From: an uncultured Oribacterium sp.
GTDB lineage: Bacteria > Bacillota > Clostridia > Lachnospirales > Lachnospiraceae
DNA: 64,000 nt
Assembly: GCA_946413525.1 (NCBI GenBank)
Contig: CAMKKZ010000010.1
Span: 1 to 64,000, forward strand
Direction: 5' to 3'
Shown here: one piece after another, positions 15,619 to 23,440 of the stretch
Position numbering within the stretch: position 1 is the first letter of the stretch
Layout: the number at the start of each line of letters is the position of its first letter
The notes under the pieces: generated by a model
What the model saw: only the letters and a program-made list of their open reading frames with translations
The model's database searches: none
What the model was told of the DNA's origin: nothing
Program-made: the position numbers and the translations under genes

Positions 15619-18141
15619 CTAATGCAGCGCGTCCTCCCCGCCGTACTTTTTGTCCAGCCTGTTGTACAGGAAGCTGATTCCGAAGCAGACCAGCCCTCCC
15701 GCGATAAGGAGCAGCACGTTCATGCCCCTGGCCGCGCTTTCCGAAAGGTCGATTATGGATATTTTGAGCACATAGATGATCATGGTGATCAGGCCGATGA
15801 TCCGAAGGCTCTTTTTTCTCAGTCCGAAACCCAGGGCGATAAAGGCAGCGGCAAGGACAATTCCGATAATGCTGATCGCGAGGAAGGATATGCTTTCCTC
15901 CGCCACGAGGTCCGCGATATACCACATGTTCAGATTGAACGCGAACATGGACAAGGCGGCAAATAATATGCTGCCCTTCAGCACGGCCTCGTAAACCGAT
16001 ACCACGGACATTCCCATCAGCAGCGTGGTGTTCAGGGACTTTTCGAAGGCAGTTAACGTGACGCTTCCAAAGAGGGAAAACGTCGTGAGGTAAATAAAAA
16101 AGTGAAGGATCGCCGTGGCGACATGGGTAAGGACCAGGGCGCAAAGCTTCCATGGGCTGCTCTCCTCGTCCTGCAGAAGGCGCAGCTTGTTCCACATCAC
16201 CATAATGACGACGGCGCCAATCGGCACAATTTCAGGCACGTCATAGAAAAACTCAATGCGGCAGCAGAGGGAAACGGGAAGCATGGCAGTCAGCGCGACA
16301 AGGAAGGGCATGATATATCCGGAGCTTTTCAGGTAAAGGAACAGCCCGCAAAGCGCTGCGGGAAGCGTCTGCAGGATCTGCGCCGTGTTGTCATAATCAT
16401 GCGCCAGGACCATATAGATAACGGCAAAATAAAAGACATAAACAGAAAATTTCCAATATCTTTTTGCTTCACTGAATTTCCCGGCCAGCAGACAGGCTGA
16501 AAGAAGCAGGATGGCGGGAAGGAAGGGGGATATGGGGAGGATGCCATGGAGCGGCAGGACGGACGCGCAGGCAAGAGGCAGGGCAGCCGTCATGACATAG
16601 CTTTCAAATTCCCTGATTGCGGCGGGTATCGGCTGACCCTGACCTGCCCGCGAGTCAGGCCTTGCGGAATCTGAACCATCCGGCCCTCCCATTGCGGCAG
16701 GCATCGGCTGACCCTGACCTGCCCGCGAGTCAGGCCTTGCGGATACCTGGCCGTCCGGCCCGCCAGTCGCGGAAGAAATCGGCTGACCCGCCCACGCGTC
16801 AGATCCTGCGGTATCCTGGCCGTCCGGCCCCTTTTTCCAGCGGAACACGCATCCTATGCAGAGTATTGCAAGAATTAATATTGCTCCCGCCGCGTTCTCC
16901 TTAAATGGCAGCTTGTCAAAGGCAGGGCAGTATTGGAGCAGGGATTCAAACATGACATAGGCCGAAAGAAGCCCGGCCGCATATACGATGAAAACATGAT
17001 ATTTGAACCCTTTCTTCCAGACGATCTTCTGCGATTCATACAGGGCCAGGGTTGAGGACAGGAATTCTGCTGCCATCATTATCACGGAAAGCCGGAAAGA
17101 GCCTGCCATTGCCGCGAGGGATGCCGTCAGGGCTCCGTCTTGCCCGTTTCTTTCTATTCCCTCCGCTTCTTCCAGAAATGCCGCATTATTCCAAATCCTG
17201 ATCGCCCGCATTGCCATAAAGGCTATCCCCATGAGAAAGACATAGTTCAGGAAAGGGAGCAGGCTGTTCTTTTTTTGCTGGATAAGCCCTATCGCGGGCA
17301 TGGCAATGGAAAGTATAACGAAGCCGTAAACAGCCTGGACATCCCCCGTCATCTCCATCTGAAGGAGCGCGAGAAACAGGGAAAGCGTGGAACCAATATA
17401 GCTCACGATGTAAAAGACCCTGGAATTCAGCATTCCCGAGGCATAGATACAGACGACAAACCAAAGAAAGAGCAGCCCTCCAAGCGCAAGGTTGCCATAC
17501 AGGCCCCATGCCAGAGTGCCGGATGCCAGGGCAATGTACAGGATTGCGGCGCCGGTGGCCGCTATGCTCGGCCAAAACCCATTTCCCTTTTGCTTTTTTG
17601 TCTGGACAAATCCGACGACAGAAACCACTGCCCCTAAAAGAAGCAGCACGCCGAATTTAACGACATTTGGAATATATGCCCAAAATAACTGCACGCCGGT
17701 ATACACGCCGAGCAAGACTAAAATTGAGGCCAGAATGCCTACACCATACTTTCCCACCAGCGTTTCCGATATCTGCCTCCGCGGCTTTGTCTGCCCAATG
17801 CCCTGTCCCGGAATTTGGGCAGGCTGCATGGGATGGACGAAGGGCGGGGATGGCTGAACGCCGGGATATGGCGGATTCCACGAATCAACCCCCACCGCAG
17901 GCGACATGCCAGAGGGCATGGGCGGCATTTGCGGCTGTGCGCCGGGATATGTGGCTGTATTCATTGGCGGCTGCGTGCTTATCCTCATGCCGGACAGACC
18001 CGGCAGCGCGCGCTCCAACATGGCAATCCGGTCACTGAGGTATAGAAGCTCGCCAGCCGTAATGGACTCGTTTTTTATTTTCGCATCTTCCAGCTTCCGA
18101 AGCCGGTCTTTCAAATCCTTGATTTCCTCTTCGTAATTCAT
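15619..18141 (-). CDS. Polytopic DUF2339-type membrane protein
   Basis: An 840-residue protein with a coiled-coil N-terminus (residues 1-45), a Pro/Met/Gly-rich linker (about 55-130) and roughly twenty hydrophobic segments from residue 140 to the end. This is the plan of DUF2339 (predicted integral membrane protein, function unknown). A hydrophilic loop near residues 435-510 contains three 23-25-residue repeats beginning GPDG, matched by a DNA tandem repeat. The C-terminus ends in a charged tail (YNRLDKKYGGEDALH). Convergent and directly abutting with the regulator gene. Confidence 0.75.
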   Translation of the reverse strand: MNYEEEIKDLKDRLRKLEDAKIKNESITAGELLYLSDRIAMLERALPGLSGMRISTQPPMNTATYPGAQPQMPPMPSGMSPAVGVDSWNPPYPGVQPSPPFVHPMQPAQIPGQGIGQTKPRRQISETLVGKYGVGILASILVLLGVYTGVQLFWAYIPNVVKFGVLLLLGAVVSVVGFVQTKKQKGNGFWPSIAATGAAILYIALASGTLAWGLYGNLALGGLLFLWFVVCIYASGMLNSRVFYIVSYIGSTLSLFLALLQMEMTGDVQAVYGFVILSIAMPAIGLIQQKKNSLLPFLNYVFLMGIAFMAMRAIRIWNNAAFLEEAEGIERNGQDGALTASLAAMAGSFRLSVIMMAAEFLSSTLALYESQKIVWKKGFKYHVFIVYAAGLLSAYVMFESLLQYCPAFDKLPFKENAAGAILILAILCIGCVFRWKKGPDGQDTAGSDAWAGQPISSATGGPDGQVSARPDSRAGQGQPMPAAMGGPDGSDSARPDSRAGQGQPIPAAIREFESYVMTAALPLACASVLPLHGILPISPFLPAILLLSACLLAGKFSEAKRYWKFSVYVFYFAVIYMVLAHDYDNTAQILQTLPAALCGLFLYLKSSGYIMPFLVALTAMLPVSLCCRIEFFYDVPEIVPIGAVVIMVMWNKLRLLQDEESSPWKLCALVLTHVATAILHFFIYLTTFSLFGSVTLTAFEKSLNTTLLMGMSVVSVYEAVLKGSILFAALSMFAFNLNMWYIADLVAEESISFLAISIIGIVLAAAFIALGFGLRKKSLRIIGLITMIIYVLKISIIDLSESAARGMNVLLLIAGGLVCFGISFLYNRLDKKYGGEDALH
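16615..16835 (-). repeat. 75-bp tandem repeat inside the DUF2339 gene
   Basis: Two near-identical 75-bp units and one shorter divergent unit of 69 bp. They encode GGPDG..SARPDSRAGQGQP.PAA repeats. The period is a multiple of three, so copy-number change would keep the frame. Confidence 0.85.
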
Positions 18142-18565
18142 CCTCGGACCACCTTTATATTCAAATCAGGTAATGATTCCAGCTAATGTTTCAGTGCTCT
18201 GTCCACAGCCGCCTTTGCAAACTTTATGCGCGCGTTCAGAATCGCAGAAGGGTACAAAGCTATAGCAAGTTTGGCGACTTGTCGATCTCATGCCGCGTTC
18301 AGATTCGCTTCTTGCCTTGTCCCGTTCACCTCTTTCCAGACAGACCGCTTCCGGTAAAGCCTGAATAAATCCCTGCGCGGGCCAATACATAACGAAAGAC
18401 GCGGCCGGCAAAATTCTTCTGCCGGCCGCATTTCCCTGTTTCAATGCTGCTTTGTCAGACTATCGTGATTATCCGGGGCACCCGGGCAGGCACCCTTTTT
18501 TCAGTAACCCGGACGGAAGCTGATTTGTTGTAACTGCTCAGGGAACCTGAGCAGTTATGCTGATT
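18142..18565. other. Gap with a 10-bp GC hairpin and a family B module
   Basis: No convincing gene. There is a perfect hairpin GCGGCCGGCA / TGCCGGCCGC at 18401-18429 without a T-run, and the family B module GTAACTGCTCAGG / CCTGAGCAGTTA at 18530-18557. A 92-codon minus-strand frame (18166-18444) has no ribosome site and Cys/Arg-rich composition, so I do not call it. Confidence 0.6.
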
Positions 18566-20197
18566 TCAAAGCACTGCCCGGACAAGGACAGGCGTCCTGT
18601 AATCCCAGCGCCGGAGAGCGATTCCTTCCTCCTGGGACATGGCAGCAATGATCCTGTCATTACCGGCATAGACGGCTACCTGATTGATGGAGCCGGTCCG
18701 ATCCGCATAGAACACCAGGTCCCCCGGCTGGCGGTCCTCCAGCTCCACCCTCGTTCCGCATCTGGCCTGGGCCTTTGCGGAAAGGGGAAGGGGAATCCCA
18801 TGCATGGACAGCAGAGCCGCCGTGAAGCCTCCGCAACTGCACCCTTCCGTCAGGGATGTGCCCCCTGGAACGCAGGGATTGCCAAGACAAAGAAAAGCAT
18901 CCTGAACAAGCCTGTCCCGGGGAGTATACTCCCCTTCCGTCGCCCCCTCCACAGAAGGGAAGGGGCGTTCCTGCGCCTCCGGCATTCCCAGTGCAACATA
19001 AATATCCCGGGTGGAAACAAAAGCATCCTGTGCCGTGCCGGCATCATCGCCCTCATCCAGAAGCACCTTTACCCAGCCGTCCTCCCAGTTCTTTATTTCA
19101 TACCTCTCCCCCTCGGAAAGCGATGTCCATATCTGGGAGTCCGTCACGGCTTCCGCATACACATTCGCCTCTTTATTATTGCAGACCGCATAGGGATGGG
19201 TCATTAAAAGGGCGAAATAATCCGCTTCCTCCCCCACTTTGAGTGAACCCACAGGCAGGAAGCCGAAAACATCCCCTGAGCTGACCCGGTACCACCCATC
19301 TTCTTCCGAAAGGATATCCACCCCTCCGAAGGGAGGAAGCTTTGCTACCACATAGCTGTCCGCTGCTTCCTCATCGGGAATGTTCCGGATATCCAGGACC
19401 TGTTCTCCCGAAACCCCAAGCCTATTGTAGCACGGAAGGATCTTCCTCTGATAATCAAAGACGAAGGCTTCCGGAAAGCCGTCTTCCAGAAGCACCTTGT
19501 CCGAAACGGGTACGTAGCCCTTCTCGCTGCCAAAGAGGGGATCCGGGACGATCTCGATCCATCCCGCCCCGACCCTGGAAAGCGCGGAGTATTTTTCCCC
19601 GGCCACGGCACAGCCAATGACATTCCCTTCTTTCTCTTCGGGAGAAGAACGGATAAGCACGCCATCAGAAAGTATTCTTGCCATGGTCCGGAGCCTTTTC
19701 CTGCCCTCCTCCATGACATCCAGGCCATTCAGAATGAACCTCGAAAGGACATAGCCCTCCATGCCGCCGGAACGAACCCTGACCCAGTCAGGGGCATCCT
19801 GTATCCCGTTTTCCAGGATGTCCACCATGGCCCCGTTCTGGAGGATCCCAATGACCTGACCGGGATCTCCGTAGGCAGGCACAGCCCAGAGGTTAATGAA
19901 GGATCCACAGATTACCAGGCCGGGATTCGCGTATGACGAGAATGCCTTATTGAAACGGCTCCTCATCATTGAATCCGCCAGCATGGAAACCCGGACTTCG
20001 TCGTCCGCCGCTTCACGGCCGCCTTCTTCCAACTGGATTAATTCCTCGCCCAGCCTCTTTTGAAGCCCCTCCATCCGGGTGTACATGAATATTCCGGCCA
20101 AAGCGACAAGAAGGACGACCAGAAGGCAGCTTGATATCAGGAGAAAAATCCTGCCTCCCTTCTTTCCTTTTGCAAAACTAAAACGGAGCCTCTTCAT
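18566..20197 (-). CDS. Membrane-anchored SH3-domain protein with NlpC/P60-like domain
   Basis: A 543-residue protein with a basic start and one membrane segment (about residues 18-40), so the rest faces the cell wall. A short coiled coil follows, then at least three SH3b-like repeats (VICGSFINLWAVPAYGDPGQVIG; GVLIRSSPEEKEGNVIG; VCNNKEANVYAEAV). The last 110 residues match NlpC/P60: the nucleophile Cys in GCSCGGFTAALL and QPGDLVFY. The catalytic His that normally follows as HVGIY is replaced: the site reads NQVAVYAGN. The enzyme may be inactive or use a different dyad. The ribosome site AGGAGAG is the edge of a family A repeat. Confidence 0.75.
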   Translation of the reverse strand: MKRLRFSFAKGKKGGRIFLLISSCLLVVLLVALAGIFMYTRMEGLQKRLGEELIQLEEGGREAADDEVRVSMLADSMMRSRFNKAFSSYANPGLVICGSFINLWAVPAYGDPGQVIGILQNGAMVDILENGIQDAPDWVRVRSGGMEGYVLSRFILNGLDVMEEGRKRLRTMARILSDGVLIRSSPEEKEGNVIGCAVAGEKYSALSRVGAGWIEIVPDPLFGSEKGYVPVSDKVLLEDGFPEAFVFDYQRKILPCYNRLGVSGEQVLDIRNIPDEEAADSYVVAKLPPFGGVDILSEEDGWYRVSSGDVFGFLPVGSLKVGEEADYFALLMTHPYAVCNNKEANVYAEAVTDSQIWTSLSEGERYEIKNWEDGWVKVLLDEGDDAGTAQDAFVSTRDIYVALGMPEAQERPFPSVEGATEGEYTPRDRLVQDAFLCLGNPCVPGGTSLTEGCSCGGFTAALLSMHGIPLPLSAKAQARCGTRVELEDRQPGDLVFYADRTGSINQVAVYAGNDRIIAAMSQEEGIALRRWDYRTPVLVRAVL

Positions 20198-20204
20198 TCA
20201 GGTA

Positions 20205-20350
20205 TCTCTCCTATTAAAGTGCTTATTTGCCATTTTAATCATGAGCAAAGCAATGCGGCAGCGTAATCCATACAGATCCTTGATCAAAGTGGTTTTTGAC
20301 CATTTTAATCATGAGCAAAGCAATGCGGCAGCGCGTCAGCAAGGCTCCCC
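20205..20350 (-). repeat. Family A repeats, two tandem copies
   Basis: Both copies share a variant middle, TTTTAATCATGAGCAAAGCAATGCGGCAGCG, differing from other gaps, which suggests a local duplication after insertion. Confidence 0.8.
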
Positions 20351-20356
20351 GGAAAA

Positions 20357-21397
20357 TCAGAAGCCTGCCGGCTCCTTGATTTCTCCCGTCCTCGCGATGC
20401 TGTCCAAATCGAGAACCGGGCCCTCGCCATGATACTCCTCCCTGTATTCTTTTTCCACGCGTGCCGTGATCTTGACCCAGTCCCTTGTCCTGTACGGGGC
20501 GATCTCCTTCGGCTTCCCCTTGCAGACAAAGCCAAGGAATGTCATGTCCTGAGCGCAGCATGTCATGGCCATCCTGCCCGGAACAAATTCATTATCGGGC
20601 ATTTGCGCCCTTTTCAGCACCATAGCCGAAAAAGTGACCTTTTTCCCTACATAACGATCCGGATTGTCCATGCAATCCACGAACCAGATTCCATAATCCT
20701 CCGGAAGGATGTCTATTTTATCACCATTTATATCATAGGGCAGGTCCTCCGGGAGGGTGTCCTGGGGGATCTCCCCGTCCTTGCCTTCCAGTATTATGGA
20801 CGCGTTCTGTCCCATGGCGCGGATCTTCCTGCGGTAATCCGTCAGTGTCTCCTGGGCTATATCGTCACAGCGGTTTACGATCACCATCTCCGACTGGCGG
20901 AGCATCTGCCCCAGGAAAGGCTTCATGTTTCCCAGATAAAGGGGGAGCGTTGAACCATCAATGATCGTGATGACCTGATAAATGGACCAGCTATCCGGCA
21001 GGGAAACCTCATACCCCGGCTTCCTGCCCTGCTGTTTTGCCAGCACTTTCTCGCTCATGGGACCATCGTAAAGGTCGTCCTGGTTCCACATCCCGTTCCA
21101 TTCGATAATGACACGCTCCGGCTTATACTGATCTTCCAGTGCCTTCAGATTCACGCTGTTAAGGTCGGACACCTTCTGGATCGGTACAAGGACTGTATTG
21201 CATTCCCTGAGGCCGGCCTCGTCATATTCCGATTCCCCCTCTTCGCAAAGGAGGAGAAGCGTCCTCCCCTTTGTCTGAAAATAATCCTGACGCATTGTAT
21301 ACCGGATGAAATCCGTCTTCCCCGCTTCGAGGAAACCATTGATCAGGAATACGGGAATCATATCTTCTTCCAAATCATAATTGCTGTTTTCAGCCAT
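20357..21397 (-). CDS. G3E-family (COG0523-like) P-loop protein
   Basis: A 346-residue protein with a Walker A-like FLINGFLEAGKTDFIRYT at residues 14-31, RVIIEWNGMW in place of the RIIIEPSG switch, and QSEMVIVNRCDD as the NKxD-like guanine site. The C-terminal 100 residues (DRYVGKKVTFSAMVLKR ... AMTCCAQDMTFLGFVCKG) resemble the TIGR03943/YcgQ domain usually paired with permease YcgR. The GCxCC metal motif of classic COG0523 proteins is absent. It follows a second G3E protein on the same strand, so a shared role in metal handling is likely but unproven. I chose the ATG at 21397 over an upstream GTG that would overlap its ribosome site. Confidence 0.75.
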   Translation of the reverse strand: MAENSNYDLEEDMIPVFLINGFLEAGKTDFIRYTMRQDYFQTKGRTLLLLCEEGESEYDEAGLRECNTVLVPIQKVSDLNSVNLKALEDQYKPERVIIEWNGMWNQDDLYDGPMSEKVLAKQQGRKPGYEVSLPDSWSIYQVITIIDGSTLPLYLGNMKPFLGQMLRQSEMVIVNRCDDIAQETLTDYRRKIRAMGQNASIILEGKDGEIPQDTLPEDLPYDINGDKIDILPEDYGIWFVDCMDNPDRYVGKKVTFSAMVLKRAQMPDNEFVPGRMAMTCCAQDMTFLGFVCKGKPKEIAPYRTRDWVKITARVEKEYREEYHGEGPVLDLDSIARTGEIKEPAGF

Positions 21398-21436
21398 AAG
21401 CAGAACCACTCCTCCCTCATTATCAAAAACCGTTTT

Positions 21437-21575
21437 CCTCCCCTATTAGAGTGGGTTTTCGCTACTCTAATTTCATGACGAACCGATGCGGTATAGCATC
21501 AGCAAGGCTTATCTATCAGAGCGGGCTTTGGCCGCTCTGAGTTCTGGCATGGCGAACCGCCTGCGAGGCAATTCG
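21437..21575 (-). repeat. Family A repeats, two tandem copies of different subtype
   Basis: First copy hairpin TTAGAGTGG / CTACTCTAA with GATGCGGTATAGCATC; second copy hairpin CAGAGCGG / CCGCTCTG with GCGAACCGCCTGCGAGGC. The paired differences between the two stems are compensatory. Confidence 0.85.
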
Positions 21576-21577
21576 GT

Positions 21578-22792
21578 TCAACTGAGAAATGCCTTTTCCA
21601 GAAGCTCTTCCTTGAGTTCGGCACCGATGACAACGACCTTGCCCGTATAAGACGGCTGTCCGTCGCGGATTTCCGTCTGCTCCGGAACCATGTCAAAATA
21701 CATCCATTTCCCATCTTCCATAGAGGGAAGCATGCCCTTGCAGCGTACCACCATGCCGTACTTCTCGCTGTTTGCCATTTCATCAAGGAGCGTCTGAAGC
21801 CTCTCCCGGCTGAACGCGTGGGGCGTTTCAAGACCCCAGCTTGTAAATATTTCATCAGCGTCATGTTCCTCATCGTGGTGATGATGGTGGTGGTGGTCGT
21901 GGCTATGGCGATAGACACGGACGCCCTCCCCGTATTCCTCCTCATCATGATGGTGGTGATGCTCATGGCCCTCTTCATCGTGATCATGATGATGATGTTC
22001 ATGTTCATCTTCATCGTGATCATGGTGATGGTGCTCATGCTCATCTTCGTCGTGATCATGGTGATGATGCTCATGCCCCTCTTCGTCATGGTCATGATGA
22101 TGCTCATGCTCATCTTCGTCGTGATCATGATGGTGGTGATGCTCATGCTCATGGACCCGTTCCATGGCCTCGCGCAGCATCTCCTCCTCCATGGTATCCG
22201 GACGGCTGATGATCTCCATCAGCTGGGCGCCTGTGAGGCTTGCGACAGGGGTTGTGATCACCTTCGCGTTTTTGTTAATGCCTTTCACAATGGCAACGGC
22301 TTCGTTTATTTTTGCCTCATCCGCGATATCCGTCCGAGACAGCACGACCGTCCCCGCAAAAGCGATCTGATTATTGAAAAATTCCCCGAAATTCCTGGAA
22401 TACATTTTCGCTTTTTTGCAGTCCACCACCGTGACGGCGGCATGAAGCTCCACTTCCATGTTCCCGGAAATGTTTTTCACCGCCCCGATAATGTCTGAAA
22501 GCTTACCGACTCCCGAAGGCTCGATAATGATCCTGTCCGGATGATAGGTGTCAACCACCTCTTTGAGCGAAGTTTCAAAATCGCCAACCAAAGAGCAGCA
22601 TATGCAGCCTTGATTCATCTCCCTGATCTCAATTCCGGAATCCTTGAGAAAAGCCCCGTCAATTCCGATTTCCCCGAACTCATTTTCAATCACCACAAGC
22701 TTTTCCGACTTCAGGGCCTCATCAATAAGCTTTTGAATGAAGCTGGTCTTCCCTGCTCCCAAAAAACCGGAAACAATATCTATTTTGCTCAT
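21578..22792 (-). CDS. COG0523 GTPase with long His-rich metal-binding insert
   Basis: A 404-residue CobW/COG0523 GTPase, the family of metallochaperones for Zn, Co, Ni or nitrile hydratase metals. It has Walker A GFLGAGKTSFI, the metal motif GCICC near residue 67, RIIIEPSGVG and VLSRTDIAD. Residues about 210-310 are a His/Asp/Glu-rich run with repeats of the form HEHHHHDHDEDE and EEGHEHHHH, then a CobW C-terminal domain (EIFTSWGLETPHAFS). The insert is longer than usual and encoded by a short-period DNA repeat. The ATG at 22792 has GGAGG eight bases upstream. A strong promoter lies about 220 bases upstream. Confidence 0.88.
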   Translation of the reverse strand: MSKIDIVSGFLGAGKTSFIQKLIDEALKSEKLVVIENEFGEIGIDGAFLKDSGIEIREMNQGCICCSLVGDFETSLKEVVDTYHPDRIIIEPSGVGKLSDIIGAVKNISGNMEVELHAAVTVVDCKKAKMYSRNFGEFFNNQIAFAGTVVLSRTDIADEAKINEAVAIVKGINKNAKVITTPVASLTGAQLMEIISRPDTMEEEMLREAMERVHEHEHHHHHDHDEDEHEHHHDHDEEGHEHHHHDHDEDEHEHHHHDHDEDEHEHHHHDHDEEGHEHHHHHDEEEYGEGVRVYRHSHDHHHHHHHDEEHDADEIFTSWGLETPHAFSRERLQTLLDEMANSEKYGMVVRCKGMLPSMEDGKWMYFDMVPEQTEIRDGQPSYTGKVVVIGAELKEELLEKAFLS

Positions 22793-22984
22793 ATGCCACA
22801 CCTCCAGATACAAGACATAATTCTTATTTGCGCCGGACAGCGTTCCTGACCTTGTCAGAACCCATCCTGCCCCGAGCCGGATGGAATCCAGTTCCCTGGG
22901 CAGAAGCCATCCTGACTCCTGACGTTCATGATTCCGGCTTGACCGGATAGGAATCCGGTTTGCCGCGGATGATTAAATACCCAT
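22793..22984 (-). other. Long 5' leader of the COG0523 gene
   Basis: If the promoter at 23011 is used, about 200 bases are transcribed before the ATG. The segment has small hairpins (TCCGGCTTGACCGGA; GGATAGGAATCC) but no family A copy and no riboswitch class that I recognise. Confidence 0.35.
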
Positions 22985-23011
22985 TTAGCACTCAATCACC
23001 GACTCTGCCAA
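22985..23011 (-). promoter_or_regulatory. CIRCE-like operator half-site
   Basis: Minus strand reads TTGGCAGAG-N9-GAGTGCTAA. The right half is identical to the HrcA CIRCE half-site and the spacing is the canonical nine bases, but the left half matches TTAGCACTC at only five of nine positions. It touches the -10 box. This may be a decayed HrcA site or a coincidence. Confidence 0.35.
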
Positions 23012-23040
23012 TTATAATCCTCCCCTGAAAGCTTTGTCAA
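23011..23040 (-). promoter_or_regulatory. Strong sigma-70 promoter
   Basis: Minus strand: -35 TTGACA, 18-base spacer, -10 TATAAT, both perfect consensus. It points at the COG0523 gene. Confidence 0.75.
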
Positions 23041-23224
23041 GGCTTCGGCATCTCCGCAAGCTCCATTGTGTTGTGCTGATTTCAACGCAATTTCAGACTA
23101 TAATGTTCCCGGAATCCAGAAACTGTCGGTAAACATTAACGAATAATGAAGTTCTCAGCACAAGGAGGGATTAAGGGTTTCCATATCAATTTTCTCTGAT
23201 CTCACATAGACATTGAAAAACTGG

Positions 23225-23440
23225 TTAAAGCACAGGATTTGCAAACTCATCCCGTTTCCACATCACCACAGCCACTACAAAGCCGGGCTTTTTATCATAA
23301 TAGCGATACAGAGTGGCCGTACCATACCCGGCTGCCTTAGCAATCTGCGGCAGTGCCACCGACTCGATGGATTTTTCCGAAAAGAGTCTAAAGCCCGTTT
23401 CCAAAAACTCCCTGCGCTTTATCCCATAAAGGTACTGTTT
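23225..23440 (-). pseudogene. TetR-family DNA-binding domain fragment
   Basis: Directly after the TAA of the AAA-ATPase-like gene, and in the same frame, 71 codons read as a TetR helix-turn-helix: RREFLETGFRLFSEK, then SIESVALPQIAKAAGYGTAT and LYRYYDKKPGFVVAVV. It ends with a stop at 23225 before any ligand-binding domain, and has no start codon or ribosome site. So it is a remnant of a regulator, cut on both sides. Confidence 0.75.

Noticed and set aside
18166..18444. 92-codon minus-strand frame in the gap after the SH3 gene
   Set aside because: Cys/Arg/Ser-rich, no ribosome site and no recognisable domain; it also covers the GC hairpin.
21818..22498. Plus-strand 226-codon frame rich in Met/Val/Ile resembling a membrane protein
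   Set aside because: It is the antisense of the His-rich tract: CAT/GAT codons read backwards as ATG/ATC.
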